Shown here piece by piece: positions 8,964 to 17,424 of a stretch of 64,000 nucleotides of DNA. The position numbers were made by a program, and so were the translations under genes. Every line of letters begins with the position of its first letter. Position 1 is the first letter of the stretch. Location of the stretch: positions 1 to 64,000 of the forward strand of contig JAAYXE010000121.1 of the NCBI GenBank assembly GCA_012516075.1. The letters run 5' to 3'. This DNA is from Chloroflexota bacterium. GTDB lineage: Bacteria; Chloroflexota; Anaerolineae; Anaerolineales; UBA4823. The notes below the pieces were generated by a model, which saw nothing but the letters and a program-made list of their open reading frames with translations, searched no databases and was not told the origin of the DNA.

Positions 8964-10166
8964 ATGAATATTCTGGTCTTTAACTGCGGCAGTTCTTCGC
9001 TGAACTGCAAAGTGTTCCATGCGCTGCCTTCTGGCGAGCTCGCGCCCATCGTGCAGGCGAAGGCCCACCATGTGGGCGTGCAGAGCCAGGAAGCTCCCTA
9101 TATTGATTTCCATTATGACGGAAACACTACCCGCCTGGACGCTCCTCTTCCGGACCATGCCGCCGCAGCAGGGGCGATCCTCGACTGGCTGGATTCCTCC
9201 CGGGTTCGCGTGGACGCGTCCGGTCACCGCTTCGTCCACGGGGGGACCAGCCTTCACGAGACCACCCGCATCACGTCCGATAACCTGCCCCTGCTGGAGG
9301 CCTGTGCCCCCCTGGCCCCGCTGCACAATCCGGCTGCCCTCGCTGTGATTCACATCTGCCGCCAGCGTCTGGGGGAGATCCCCCTGTTCGCCGCCTTCGA
9401 CCCCGCCTTCCATGCCCGCATGCCCGGTTTTGCCAGCCGCTACGCCCTTCCCGGCGAACTACGAGAGCTGCCCGAGATGCGTAAGTACGGCTTTCACGGT
9501 CTGTCATACCAGTACGTGACCGCAGAAACGGCCCGCTATCTGGACATTCCCGTAGAAAAGCTGCGCCTGATCGCCTGCCACCTGGGCACCGGCGGCTCCA
9601 GCGCAGCGGCCATCAACGGTGGGCACAGCGTCGACAATTCCATGGGCAGTTCGCCGCTGGCTGGCCTGATCATGAGCACCCGCTGCGGCGACCTGGACCC
9701 CACTATCCCGCTCACCCTGGTCGATAAGTTCGGATATACCCCGCAGGAGGTCGGCCGTCTGTTGAACAAAGAGAGCGGGCTGGTTGGAATCTCGGGCTTC
9801 TCCAGCGACCTGTTCGAGATCGTGGCCCGTGCGGAGGCCGGCAGCCAGCCGGCGCGGCTGGCGGTGGATATGTACGTCCACCGCCTCAAACGCTACATCG
9901 GCGCTTTCCTTGCTGTGCTGGGCGGCTGCGACGCCCTGGTATTCACCGACGATATCGGGCAGCGCTGCTGGCAAATCCGTGAGGCCGCCTGCCGCGGCCT
10001 GGAGCCCCTGGGGATTGTACTGGACGAGGACGCAAACCGCTCCGCTTCCGGAGGGGAAACCGAAGCCATCAACAAACCGGAATCCCCGATTCACGTGCTC
10101 GTCGTGCCGACGGACGAGGAGCTCGTCATCGCCCGCGACTGCCTGCGCCTGCTACACTCAGAATAA
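8964..10166 (+). CDS. ackA: Acetate kinase family protein, resembling the PPi-type enzyme
   Basis: This 400-residue acetokinase-family enzyme interconverts acetate and acetyl phosphate with a phosphoryl donor. The core catalytic residues are present: Asn7 in FNCGSSSL, Arg in GHRFVHGG, Asp in AFDPAFH, His in YGFHG, Arg in STRCGDLDP, and Glu in PTDEELVIA. The adenine-pocket motif differs. ATP-type enzymes have FTAGIGEN, but this protein has FTDDIGQRCWQ (residues 327-337). CHLGTGGSS and GFHGLSY also replace the usual CHLGNGAS and GFHGTSH. As I recall, these variants match the pyrophosphate-forming acetate kinase of Entamoeba histolytica. ATP versus PPi use is therefore open. No pta gene is nearby. 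It ends 2 bases from the convergent NmrA-like gene. Confidence 0.82.
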   Translation: MNILVFNCGSSSLNCKVFHALPSGELAPIVQAKAHHVGVQSQEAPYIDFHYDGNTTRLDAPLPDHAAAAGAILDWLDSSRVRVDASGHRFVHGGTSLHETTRITSDNLPLLEACAPLAPLHNPAALAVIHICRQRLGEIPLFAAFDPAFHARMPGFASRYALPGELRELPEMRKYGFHGLSYQYVTAETARYLDIPVEKLRLIACHLGTGGSSAAAINGGHSVDNSMGSSPLAGLIMSTRCGDLDPTIPLTLVDKFGYTPQEVGRLLNKESGLVGISGFSSDLFEIVARAEAGSQPARLAVDMYVHRLKRYIGAFLAVLGGCDALVFTDDIGQRCWQIREAACRGLEPLGIVLDEDANRSASGGETEAINKPESPIHVLVVPTDEELVIARDCLRLLHSE

Positions 10167-10168
10167 GA

Positions 10169-11059
10169 TTACCCTGACCGCGGTCCGCTCTGCTGCTGCA
10201 GCCAGGCCCGCACATCCAGCGCACCGGGATGGATCGAACGGGTCAGGCTGGTGTCGAAAGAGAAATCGTTTTTACGCAGCCAGAGCCACATGATGCTCAA
10301 ATCCCTGCCGGTAAATCCAAACCGCTCGAACAACCACACGGGCATTGGGAAGCGCGGAGGCATTTTCCCCATCACCTCCCGGTAGAGCGCCCGGCACTCG
10401 TCAATGGAGCGCACATCATTCGTGAGCGGCAGTTCCCTGCCGGTGAACCGGTCGGGCTCCGCAAATGCTCTGGCAGCGATATAACCCAGGTCATCGACGG
10501 CAAGCCAGCCCACTTTGGTTGAACTGCCCATCAGCGCTGGCATGACATGCCAGGTGGAAACCGCGGGGAAGAATTTTTTCTCCATCATAAGCTCCATAAA
10601 AGCCGTGGGGCGCAGGATGGTGAGCGAAACCCCGAGTGACTTCATATAATCCTCGACCACCAGTTTTGACTCCCAGGAAGGGACGCCAGTCCCTCGCATC
10701 CCGGCGCCGGCAGAACCGTATACCAGATGGCGGGCGCCTGCCCGCATCGCTGCATCCGCTACGGTTTTGCCCTGCCTGATTTCGCCATCAATGCCGCTAA
10801 TGATCGGGTTTTGCACACTGAAAACACCATAGGCCCCCTCGAAAATGGGCGCAAGCGAATCCGGGTCAGCCATATCTCCCTGAACGACCTCGGCGCCCAG
10901 CGTGGATAATTCCTGCGCCCTCTCGCTGCCCGGACGGCGGGTTAACGCTCGCACCTTCCACCCGCTCGAGAGGAGATGCCTGGTCACTGCAGACCCCTGC
11001 AGGCCGGTGGCTCCGGTCACCACGATTATGCGGTCATTCGCTGCAGCCATGGGGTCCAT
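10169..11059 (-). CDS. NmrA-like NAD(P)-binding protein
   Basis: This 296-residue protein has an atypical short-chain dehydrogenase (NmrA-like) fold. The nucleotide-binding loop is VVTGATGLQGSAVTRHLL near residues 13-30, followed by an Arg-rich RALTRRPGS that favours NADP(H). VQGDMADPDSL and VYGSAGAG also fit. The family includes redox sensors and atypical reductases; the substrate is unknown. The start is uncertain. The first ATG lies 2 bases after AGGAG, and an ATG three codons later has a longer spacing. It is a single gene converging on ackA. Confidence 0.78.
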   Translation of the reverse strand: MDPMAAANDRIIVVTGATGLQGSAVTRHLLSSGWKVRALTRRPGSERAQELSTLGAEVVQGDMADPDSLAPIFEGAYGVFSVQNPIISGIDGEIRQGKTVADAAMRAGARHLVYGSAGAGMRGTGVPSWESKLVVEDYMKSLGVSLTILRPTAFMELMMEKKFFPAVSTWHVMPALMGSSTKVGWLAVDDLGYIAARAFAEPDRFTGRELPLTNDVRSIDECRALYREVMGKMPPRFPMPVWLFERFGFTGRDLSIMWLWLRKNDFSFDTSLTRSIHPGALDVRAWLQQQSGPRSG

Positions 11060-11264
11060 TCTCCTTTTTCATATGAATGCGGGGTATTCAACGGCCTGCC
11101 GGGTTTTCATACGAATGACCCTGGCCGGCCTGTTCCTTGAATGGCACGCCGTTTCTACAGCGTGGACTCTGGAAAACAGTGCTCCAAAAAGGGCCCAGCA
11201 AAGAGGTTGCGCAAACGACCCAGTATGAAAAACCACCTTCCAAAAGCCGCCGCCAGCGGAGACC

Positions 11265-11353
11265 TTTGAACCGCTGAAACACTAAAGTGAACAAAGCGCT
11301 GAAAGGAACGCTGCGTCAGTGTTTCCGTCCTTTCAGCGCTTCAGTGGTTCAAA
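11265..11353. repeat. Nested inverted repeat with an AAGCGCTGAAAGG stem
   Basis: Outer arms TTTGAACC (11265-11272) and GGTTCAAA (11346-11353) enclose inner arms AAGCGCTGAAAGGA (11294-11307) and TCCTTTCAGCGCTT (11328-11341), a perfect 14-bp stem. The same stem core occurs in the terminator at 24991-25045. Confidence 0.8.
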
Positions 11354-11565
11354 CATGCCCCAGGTACCGGAGATGATTGAGCGAAGAGGCTCAGAGGTGT
11401 TTGGAGTTGACAGAACACAGCGCTGTTTTATGTACCAGTTAACTATAAATTATATAGAATACAGCGATTCCATTTGATTGCAGTAGTACAGCAACAGTCT
11501 GACCCTCTGGCAGATTGCAGTGGTCGTAAAAAGGGGGGTTTTCACATGAGATAGAGGCAGAAGCA

Positions 11566-11599
11566 ACACAGCCTGTGCATCGTCCTGCACAGGCTGTGT
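11566..11599 (-). terminator. Strong hairpin after the serine palmitoyltransferase-like gene
   Basis: ACACAGCCTGTGCA (11566-11579) and TGCACAGGCTGTGT (11586-11599) form a perfect 14-bp stem with a 6-base loop. It sits 21 bases beyond the stop codon of the minus-strand gene. The following minus-strand bases (TGCTTCTGCC) are only moderately T-rich. Confidence 0.65.
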
Positions 11600-11619
11600 G
11601 TCATTACCCGGTTAATGCG

Positions 11620-12798
11620 CTAGATCAAACCGATCTGCTTACCCACCATCTCGAAAGTCTCCAGCACGCGCGCCATCTGCTCGTCGGTGTGCGTCGCCAT
11701 GTAGCTCGTACGCAGCAGCTGGCGGCCGGGGGCAACGGCCGGGGAGATCACCGGGTTGACGAACACCCCATTTTCAAACAGCAGCTTCCAGGCGGCGAAG
11801 GTCTGCAGGTCGTTCCCGATAATGATTGGGATCACCGGCGTTTCGGAGTTGCCCGTGTTGAAGCCCAGCTTCTGATAAGAGTCCCGCATACACTTGGCGA
11901 TGTAGTTCAGGCGTTCGATGCGCTCCGGCTCACTGCGCATCACTTCAAGAGCCGCGAGGGCTGCGGCTGCGTTGGCCGCCGGAATGCTGGCGCTGAAGAT
12001 CAACGAGCGAGCGTGGTGCTTGATGTAATGGATGACATCCTCGTCGCCGGCGATAAACCCGCCCAGTGAGGCAAACGACTTGCTGAAGGTGGACATGATC
12101 AGATCGACTTCTTCCGTCATGCCGAAGTGGGCCGCCGTGCCCCGGCCGCCGCCCAGCACACCGACGGCATGGGCATCATCGACCATCAGGCGTGCGCCGT
12201 ACTTCTTGCACAGCGGCACCAGTTCGGGCAGCGGTGCGATGTCGCCCTCCATGCTGAACAGGCCGTCCACCACCACGAGTTTCCCCTTATCATCCGGGAT
12301 GCTCTTCAACACCTGCTCCAGGTGCTCCATATCGTTGTGGCGGAAACGGCGAGTCTCGCCCCAGCTCAGGCGCGCTCCGTCCACAATGCTGGCGTGATCG
12401 TCCTTGTCCAGGATGACCACATCGCCGCGCCCCACCAGCGCACTGATCGTCCCCAGGTTGGTCTGCATGCCGGTGGAGAAAACCAGAGCCGCCGGTTTAC
12501 CTACCCATTCCGCCAGTTCCTTCTCCAGCTGTTCGTGCAGTTCCAGGGTTCCGTTCAAAAATCGCGAACCGGTACAGCTCGTACCAAAGCGCTCAATGGC
12601 CTCTTTGGCTGCCTGCTTTACCTTCGGGTGCGTGGTCAGCCCCAGGTAGTTGTTCGAGCCGCACATGATCATCCGCTTGCCCTGATATACCGCCTCGGTA
12701 CCTTCGCTTTCAGAAAGAGGAATAAAGTAGGGATAATAACCGCCGGCAATAGCTTCTTTTGCTTCCGTATATTCAAAACATTTCGCAAAAATATCCAT
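11620..12798 (-). CDS. spt: Serine palmitoyltransferase-like alpha-oxoamine synthase
   Basis: This 392-residue PLP enzyme is of the alpha-oxoamine synthase family, which condenses an amino acid with an acyl-Co[50 protein letters not shown] and [15 protein letters not shown] closely fit bacterial serine palmitoyltransferases of the Bacteroides type. The PLP lysine lies in [12 protein letters not shown] and the cofactor aspartate in MVDDAHAVG. BioF, Kbl and ALA synthase are sisters and cannot be fully excluded. I start at ATG 12798, with GGAGGT 6 bases upstream; the longer frame runs into the neighbour. It lies 22 bases after a KDSR-like reductase gene in the same direction, which supports a sphingoid-base role. 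Confidence 0.8.
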   Translation of the reverse strand: MDIFAKCFEYTEAKEAIAGGYYPYFIPLSESEGTEAVYQGKRMIMCGSNNYLGLTTHPKVKQAAKEAIERFGTSCTGSRFLNGTLELHEQLEKELAEWVGKPAALVFSTGMQTNLGTISALVGRGDVVILDKDDHASIVDGARLSWGETRRFRHNDMEHLEQVLKSIPDDKGKLVVVDGLFSMEGDIAPLPELVPLCKKYGARLMVDDAHAVGVLGGGRGTAAHFGMTEEVDLIMSTFSKSFASLGGFIAGDEDVIHYIKHHARSLIFSASIPAANAAAALAALEVMRSEPERIERLNYIAKCMRDSYQKLGFNTGNSETPVIPIIIGNDLQTFAAWKLLFENGVFVNPVISPAVAPGRQLLRTSYMATHTDEQMARVLETFEMVGKQIGLI

Positions 12799-12820
12799 AA
12801 TCAGACCTCCATAAATGCAG

Positions 12821-13660
12821 TTATTGCTTTGGCTTTCTCTGGGCAATGCGTTTCATGGCGCGGGCCATTATAAAATCCAGGATCGGATACTGGAGCGGAC
12901 CGGCCAGGTTGGATATCCAGTACCAGAACTTTGCCTCTCTGCCCGGGAGGATGAGGTAGCGGTTGCGGGCGACGCCGTTTAAAACTTCTTTCGCCACCTC
13001 ATCGGCTTTCATCGAGCCCCCCATCCCGGCGATTTCCTTTGTCAACGCTGGCTTGTAGCGGTTTTCGTACGCAAGCTGCGGCGTGTCGGTATCGGGTGGA
13101 AAAACAATGGAAACATCGATTCCCTGGGGCTTTAACTCCATGCGCAGCGCGTCCGTGAACCCGCGCAGCGCAAATTTCGAAGCCGCATATGCCGTGTAAC
13201 CATATATGCTGATCATGCTGACGAGCGATGAAAACATGACAATGTGGCCGGAGCCGCGCTTCACCATCCCCGGCAGCACGGCGCGGGTCATGTATAACGA
13301 CCCGTAGTAATTCACATTCATCATCCAGTAAAAAATATCCAGGTCGAGTTCCTCGAAAACCCCAGGATGGGCTGCTCCGGCAGTATTGAACAGCAGATCT
13401 GGTGTGCCCACCTGACGAGTCATTTCTTCAACAGCCTTACTGACCTGCTCCGGTTGGGTGATATCCACCTGCAGGCTGCCAAAGCACTGCCCGTCATGCC
13501 TCTTTTCACTCTGCACAATGTCAAGCGCAGCTTCGAGGGGCTCCGGGCGCCGTGCGGCCAGCCATACATGTGCGCCCTGGCGAGACAATAATCGAGCGGT
13601 CTCCAGCCCGATTCCGCTGGAACCGCCAGTGATAAGTGCTGTCTTGTTTTCAAATTTCAT
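12821..13660 (-). CDS. KDSR-like short-chain dehydrogenase/reductase
   Basis: This 279-residue classical SDR has the Rossmann motif TGGSSGIG (residues 11-18), NTAG in [12 protein letters not shown], a catalytic Ser in MFSSLVS, and the YxxxK motif in [11 protein letters not shown]. The segment [18 protein letters not shown] is a close fit to 3-ketodihydrosphingosine reductase (KDSR), whose hallmark is PPDTDTP followed by EEN. KDSR reduces 3-ketosphinganine, the product of serine palmitoyltransferase, and the next gene encodes such an enzyme. The C-terminal stretch has hydrophobic segments ([18 protein letters not shown]) that may touch the membrane. The shared operon makes a two-step sphinganine pathway likely, though not proven. 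Confidence 0.82.
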   Translation of the reverse strand: MKFENKTALITGGSSGIGLETARLLSRQGAHVWLAARRPEPLEAALDIVQSEKRHDGQCFGSLQVDITQPEQVSKAVEEMTRQVGTPDLLFNTAGAAHPGVFEELDLDIFYWMMNVNYYGSLYMTRAVLPGMVKRGSGHIVMFSSLVSMISIYGYTAYAASKFALRGFTDALRMELKPQGIDVSIVFPPDTDTPQLAYENRYKPALTKEIAGMGGSMKADEVAKEVLNGVARNRYLILPGREAKFWYWISNLAGPLQYPILDFIMARAMKRIAQRKPKQ

Positions 13661-13894
13661 GGTCTTAGTCAGCCACCTAAGATTTCGGCCATATTGTACT
13701 GCATTTCTCTTTTATAACCTGCCAAAATAACGTAAACTGGCGGGCTGTTTGAGGATGTTTGTCACTATACCCGGCTGGAAAGAATAAGATAATATTCATT
13801 CGGATTTCCAGAGTGTCTGCAATGTTTATTCATTTAGACCGGGCCTGCATCTCCTCCTGCAGGATCCCGTTACGATTTCAAACGGAGAGAAAGC

Positions 13895-15478
13895 ATGACT
13901 CTCGATTCAACCGAAAGCACCACCCACCCGGAAGAAGATCCGCGCATCCTGGAACTGCGCCAGATGCGCGAACGTGCGACCCAGGGTGGGGGTCCTGAGC
14001 GCATTGAGCGCCAGCACGCCAAAGGCAAGCTGACCGCCCGCGAGCGCCTGGACATTCTTCTCGATCCCGGTACGTTCAATGAACTGGAGCCGTTCATCAC
14101 CAGCCAGGGCGATGAGATGGGCATGACCACCGATGGGTACCTGGGCGACGGCGTGGTCACCGGCTACGGCCAGATCGAAGGCCGCACCGTTTACGTCTAC
14201 GCTCAGGACTTTACCATATACGGCGGCACGATGAGCGAGATGCAGAGCCATAAGATCTGCCGGGTCATGGATCTGGCTCTGCGCAACGGTTCCCCAATTA
14301 TAGGCCTGATCGCCTCCGGTGGGGCGCGCATTCAGGAAGGCGTCAAGAGCCTGGGCGGTTACGCCGAGATCTTCCGCCGCAACGCCCTGTATTCGGGCGT
14401 AATTCCCCAGATCAGCGTAATGCTCGGCCCCTGCGCCGGCGGAGCGGCCTATTCCCCGGCCCTTACCGACCTGATCATCATGGTCGAAAAGCATTCCTAC
14501 ATGTTCATCACCGGCCCGGATGTGATCAAGACCGTCACTGGTGAGATCGTGGACCCCGAAAGCCTGGGCGGCGCCGAGACGCACATGACCATCACCGGCA
14601 CGGCGCATCTCTCCGCCGCCTCTGAAAAAGAGGCCCTCGAGCTGACCCGCAGGGTGTTGAGCTACTTCCCCTCCAATAATGTCGAAAACCCGCCCTACCA
14701 GACCCCGGTCGATGACCCCCTGCGCATGGATCTCGAGCTGAACAGCATCGTCCCCCTGGACCCGCTCGAACCCTACAGCATGCACGACATTATCGAGCGC
14801 GTGGTCGACCAGGGGTCCTTCCTCGAGCTTCAGCCTTACTGGGCATGCAACGCGATTGTCGGGCTGGCGCGCATCGGCGGGCATTCGGTCGGTGTGATCG
14901 GCCAGGAGCCGATGGTAATGGCCGGGGTGATCGACATCAACGCATCCGATAAAATGGCCCGCTTCGTGCGCATGTGCGACTGCTTCAACATCCCCCTGAT
15001 CACCTTCGTCGACTCTCCCGGCTTCCTTCCCGGTCTCGATCAGGAGCACGGCGGCATCATCCGCCACGGCGCCAAGCTGCTGTACGCCTACTCAGAGGCG
15101 ACCGTCCCCAAGATCACGGTCATCACCCGCAAAGCTTACGGCGGCGCCTATGTAGTGATGAGCAGCAAGTACCTGGGTACCGATGTGAACTACGCCTGGC
15201 CCAGCGCCGAGATCGCTGTGATGGGCGCTGAGGGAGCGGTCAACATCCTCTTCAAAAAGCAGATTGAAGCTGCCGCCGACCCGGCCGCAGAACGCCAGCG
15301 GCTGGTGGATGAATACCGCCGCAAGTTCAACAATCCCTATCACTCGGCGCGTGCCGGCTATGTGGACGACATCATCGAACCGCGTGAGACGCGGCCCAAA
15401 ATCATCGCTTCGCTGGCCGCACTGCGCGATAAATTCTCATCGGCGCCGCCGCGTAAGCATGGAAATATTCCCGTTTAG
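13895..15478 (+). CDS. mmdA: Acyl-CoA decarboxylase/carboxylase carboxyltransferase subunit (MmdA/PccB-like)
   Basis: This 527-residue carboxyltransferase has the two crotonase-like halves of the MmdA/PccB family. It moves the carboxyl group between an acyl-CoA (methylmalonyl-CoA most likely) and biotin. Marks include RQHAKGKLTARERLDILLDPG near residues 44-64, the oxyanion glycines in IASGGARIQEGV and GPCAGGAAYSPALTD, and, in the second half, FVDSPGFLPGLDQEHGGIIRHGAKLLYAY and TRKAYGGAYVVM. The next three genes encode OadG-like, biotin-carrier and OadB-like subunits. This makes a Na+-translocating decarboxylase more likely than a biosynthetic carboxylase. Glutaconyl-CoA is an alternative substrate. 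The start follows GGAGAG. Confidence 0.9.
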   Translation: MTLDSTESTTHPEEDPRILELRQMRERATQGGGPERIERQHAKGKLTARERLDILLDPGTFNELEPFITSQGDEMGMTTDGYLGDGVVTGYGQIEGRTVYVYAQDFTIYGGTMSEMQSHKICRVMDLALRNGSPIIGLIASGGARIQEGVKSLGGYAEIFRRNALYSGVIPQISVMLGPCAGGAAYSPALTDLIIMVEKHSYMFITGPDVIKTVTGEIVDPESLGGAETHMTITGTAHLSAASEKEALELTRRVLSYFPSNNVENPPYQTPVDDPLRMDLELNSIVPLDPLEPYSMHDIIERVVDQGSFLELQPYWACNAIVGLARIGGHSVGVIGQEPMVMAGVIDINASDKMARFVRMCDCFNIPLITFVDSPGFLPGLDQEHGGIIRHGAKLLYAYSEATVPKITVITRKAYGGAYVVMSSKYLGTDVNYAWPSAEIAVMGAEGAVNILFKKQIEAAADPAAERQRLVDEYRRKFNNPYHSARAGYVDDIIEPRETRPKIIASLAALRDKFSSAPPRKHGNIPV

Positions 15479-15504
15479 CACCCATACAGGCCTTTGATAC
15501 AGCC

Positions 15505-15840
15505 ATGAGTGAACCCCTGATAACCGCTCTTCTGATCAGTCTGGCCGGAATGGGCCTGGTGCTGGGCGCGATCCTGCTGCTCTGGGGGGTGATCGCCCTG
15601 CTGGTGGCTCTCAGCGGCCAGCGCGACCGGCCCCAGGCCGTGCCCACAGAGTCGTTTACGGACGACACGGAAATGGAGTTGAAGCAGCAGGCCGCCGCGG
15701 CAGCGGTCGCTGCAGCTCTTACTCGCGAGGCGCAGCCGGGTGAACCTCACGAGTTCCCCCTGCCTCCCACCGCCCTGGTGAGCGCCTGGCAGGCAGTTAT
15801 GCGCAGCAATATATTCAACAAGCGAGGTTCTGTTCGATGA
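15505..15840 (+). CDS. mmdD: OadG-family small membrane subunit of the Na+ decarboxylase
   Basis: This 111-residue protein has one long membrane span near the N-terminus (ALLISLAGMGLVLGAILLLW). An Ala/Gln/Glu-rich cytoplasmic tail follows, ending in VSAWQAVMRSNIFNK. This is the plan of OadG/MmdD, the subunit that holds the carboxyltransferase and biotin carrier at the membrane. Sequence conservation is low in this family, so the call rests on size, topology and its place between the A and C subunits. It starts 26 bases after mmdA and overlaps the biotin carrier by ATGA. Confidence 0.78.
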   Translation: MSEPLITALLISLAGMGLVLGAILLLWGVIALLVALSGQRDRPQAVPTESFTDDTEMELKQQAAAAAVAAALTREAQPGEPHEFPLPPTALVSAWQAVMRSNIFNKRGSVR

Positions 15841-16304
15841 GCAGTCAAAACAATCATTACCGGGTAAAAATTGGTGACCGTTATTTCGACGTAACAATCA
15901 AGGACATTCACGCCCGGCCGGTGATCGCCACGGTGGACGGCGTAGAGATCGAAGTCTGGCCGGAAGACGAAGCCGGCCGCAGCCCTGTCGTCAAACCGCC
16001 GGCTGCGGCCGCTCCTGCGCCGCAGAAGGAAAAACCGGCGGGCCGGCGAACCCAGACGGCCGGAAGCAGCTCGCGCCAGGTGGTTTCGCCCATTCCAGGC
16101 GTGGTGCTCTCCGTAGCCGTCAAGCCCGGTGATCAGGTCACGAACGGGCAGGACCTGCTCGTCATTGAAGCCATGAAGATGAAGAACCGCATCCGAGCAT
16201 CTCGCTCCGGGGTCATTGCTGCCGTTCACGTCACCCCCGGGCAGACGGTGCGCCATAAGGATCTGCTCGTCGAATTCGAGGCCTCACCCAATGGACATCA
16301 ATGA
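15837..16304 (+). CDS. mmdC: Biotin carboxyl carrier subunit (MmdC-like)
   Basis: This 155-residue biotin carrier has a biotinyl domain in its C-terminal 75 residues, with the biotinylated lysine in EAMKMKN. The flanks are typical: SPIPGVVLSVAVKPGDQV before it and SGVIAAVHVTPGQTV after it. A Pro/Ala-rich hinge separates it from an N-terminal segment with beta-rich character (HYRVKIGDRYFDVTIKD). It shuttles CO2 from the carboxyltransferase to the membrane subunit. It overlaps the previous gene by 4 bases and the next by 14, implying coupled translation. Confidence 0.9.
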   Translation: MSSQNNHYRVKIGDRYFDVTIKDIHARPVIATVDGVEIEVWPEDEAGRSPVVKPPAAAAPAPQKEKPAGRRTQTAGSSSRQVVSPIPGVVLSVAVKPGDQVTNGQDLLVIEAMKMKNRIRASRSGVIAAVHVTPGQTVRHKDLLVEFEASPNGHQ

Positions 16305-17418
16305 GCTGTTCACCCAACTGACCGCCGGCCTGGCCAGCTTCACCCCTGGCAACGCCGTCATGATCCTGGTCGGCTTTGCCCTCATCGCCCTGGCGGTGCG
16401 CAAAGAATACGAACCGGTCCTGCTGCTGCCCATCGGCTTCGGCTGCATCCTGGCGAACATCCCCCTGACCGGCATGACGGAAGGCGAAGGCATCTTCAGC
16501 CTGCTCTACCGCGTGGGCATCAGCACCGAGCTGTTCCCGCTGTTGATCTTTATCGGCGTCGGGGCGATGATCGACTTCAGCCCCCTGCTCGCCCAACCAC
16601 AGCTGGTCCTTTTGGGCGCAGCCGGGCAGTTCGGCATCTTTGGCACACTGATCCTGGCCACACTGCTCGGCTTCCCGCTGAACGAGGCGGCTTCGATCGG
16701 AGTGATCGGCGCCATCGACGGTCCGACCTCCATTTTTGTGGCCTCCCAACTCGCGCCGGAACTGCTGGCCCCGATCGCCGTGGCCGCCTACTCTTACATG
16801 AGCCTGGTGCCCATCATCCAGCCCCCGCTGATGCGCCTGCTGACCACGCCCAAAGAGCGCCGCATCCGTATGGAATACGCTCCCCGTCCGGTATCCCAGA
16901 CGGCGCGGGTGCTGTTCCCCATCGTCGTCACGCTGGTCATCAGCCTGCTGGTGCCCGCCGCTGCCCCGCTCATCAGCATGCTCATGCTCGGCAACCTGCT
17001 GCGCGAGAGCGGCGTGGTCGACCGCCTGTCGAAATCGGCCCAGAACGAGATCGCCAACATCGCCACGCTCTTCCTGGGCGTGACCATCGGCTCCACCATG
17101 AACGCAGCGAGCTTCCTCAACCTGGAGACGCTGGGCATCCTTCTACTGGGGCTGCTGGCCTTCTCCCTGGACACCGTCGCCGGGCTGCTCTTTGGGAAAC
17201 TGCTGGCCTTCCTCACCCGCGGGAAGATCAACCCTCTGGTGGGCGCGGCCGGGATCAGCGCCTTCCCCATGGCCGGCCGCCTGGTGGCCCAGATGGCCCA
17301 GAACGAAGATCAGGACAATTTCCTGCTCATGCACGCCATGGGTGCCAACACCGCCGGGCAGCTCGGCAGCGTCATGGCCGGCGGGGTGCTGCTGGCTATC
17401 GTCAGTCACCTGATTTGA
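16291..17418 (+). CDS. mmdB: Na+-translocating decarboxylase beta subunit (OadB/MmdB/GcdB)
   Basis: This 375-residue membrane protein is the sodium pump. It decarboxylates carboxybiotin and exports Na+. The length and multi-span layout match OadB/MmdB. Family segments include VALLLPIGFGCILANIP-like VLLLPIGFGCILANIPL, IFIGVGAMIDFSPLL, SIGVIGAIDGPTSIFVA (the conserved Asp in GAIDGPT, a Na+-site residue), PLISMLMLGNLLRESGVVDRL and MHAMGANTAGQLGSV at the end. I start at ATG 16291, inside the end of mmdC; the longer frame to 16216 lacks family sequence. It ends 6 bases from the convergent FAD/Fe-S gene. Confidence 0.92.
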   Translation: MDINELFTQLTAGLASFTPGNAVMILVGFALIALAVRKEYEPVLLLPIGFGCILANIPLTGMTEGEGIFSLLYRVGISTELFPLLIFIGVGAMIDFSPLLAQPQLVLLGAAGQFGIFGTLILATLLGFPLNEAASIGVIGAIDGPTSIFVASQLAPELLAPIAVAAYSYMSLVPIIQPPLMRLLTTPKERRIRMEYAPRPVSQTARVLFPIVVTLVISLLVPAAAPLISMLMLGNLLRESGVVDRLSKSAQNEIANIATLFLGVTIGSTMNAASFLNLETLGILLLGLLAFSLDTVAGLLFGKLLAFLTRGKINPLVGAAGISAFPMAGRLVAQMAQNEDQDNFLLMHAMGANTAGQLGSVMAGGVLLAIVSHLI

Positions 17419-17424
17419 TTCTGG

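Larger units (their letters stand above)
11060..11619. other. 560-base intergenic region with hairpins, no gene seen
   Basis: No supported coding frame lies here. It holds an 89-bp nested inverted repeat (11265-11353) and a terminator-like hairpin (11566-11599), both listed. A TTGACA at 11407-11412 is followed after 16 bases by TATGTA, then an AT-rich stretch (AACTATAAATTATATAG at 11440-11456). This could be a plus-strand promoter, but no protein gene follows it before the convergent gene end. A small RNA is possible. Confidence 0.5.

Noticed and set aside
11620-12798. Gene considered as 5-aminolevulinate synthase that could bypass the broken hemA
   Set aside because: The sequence resembles serine palmitoyltransferase more closely and it pairs with a KDSR-like reductase. 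An ALA synthase role cannot be excluded without phylogeny, but nothing in the sequence favours it.
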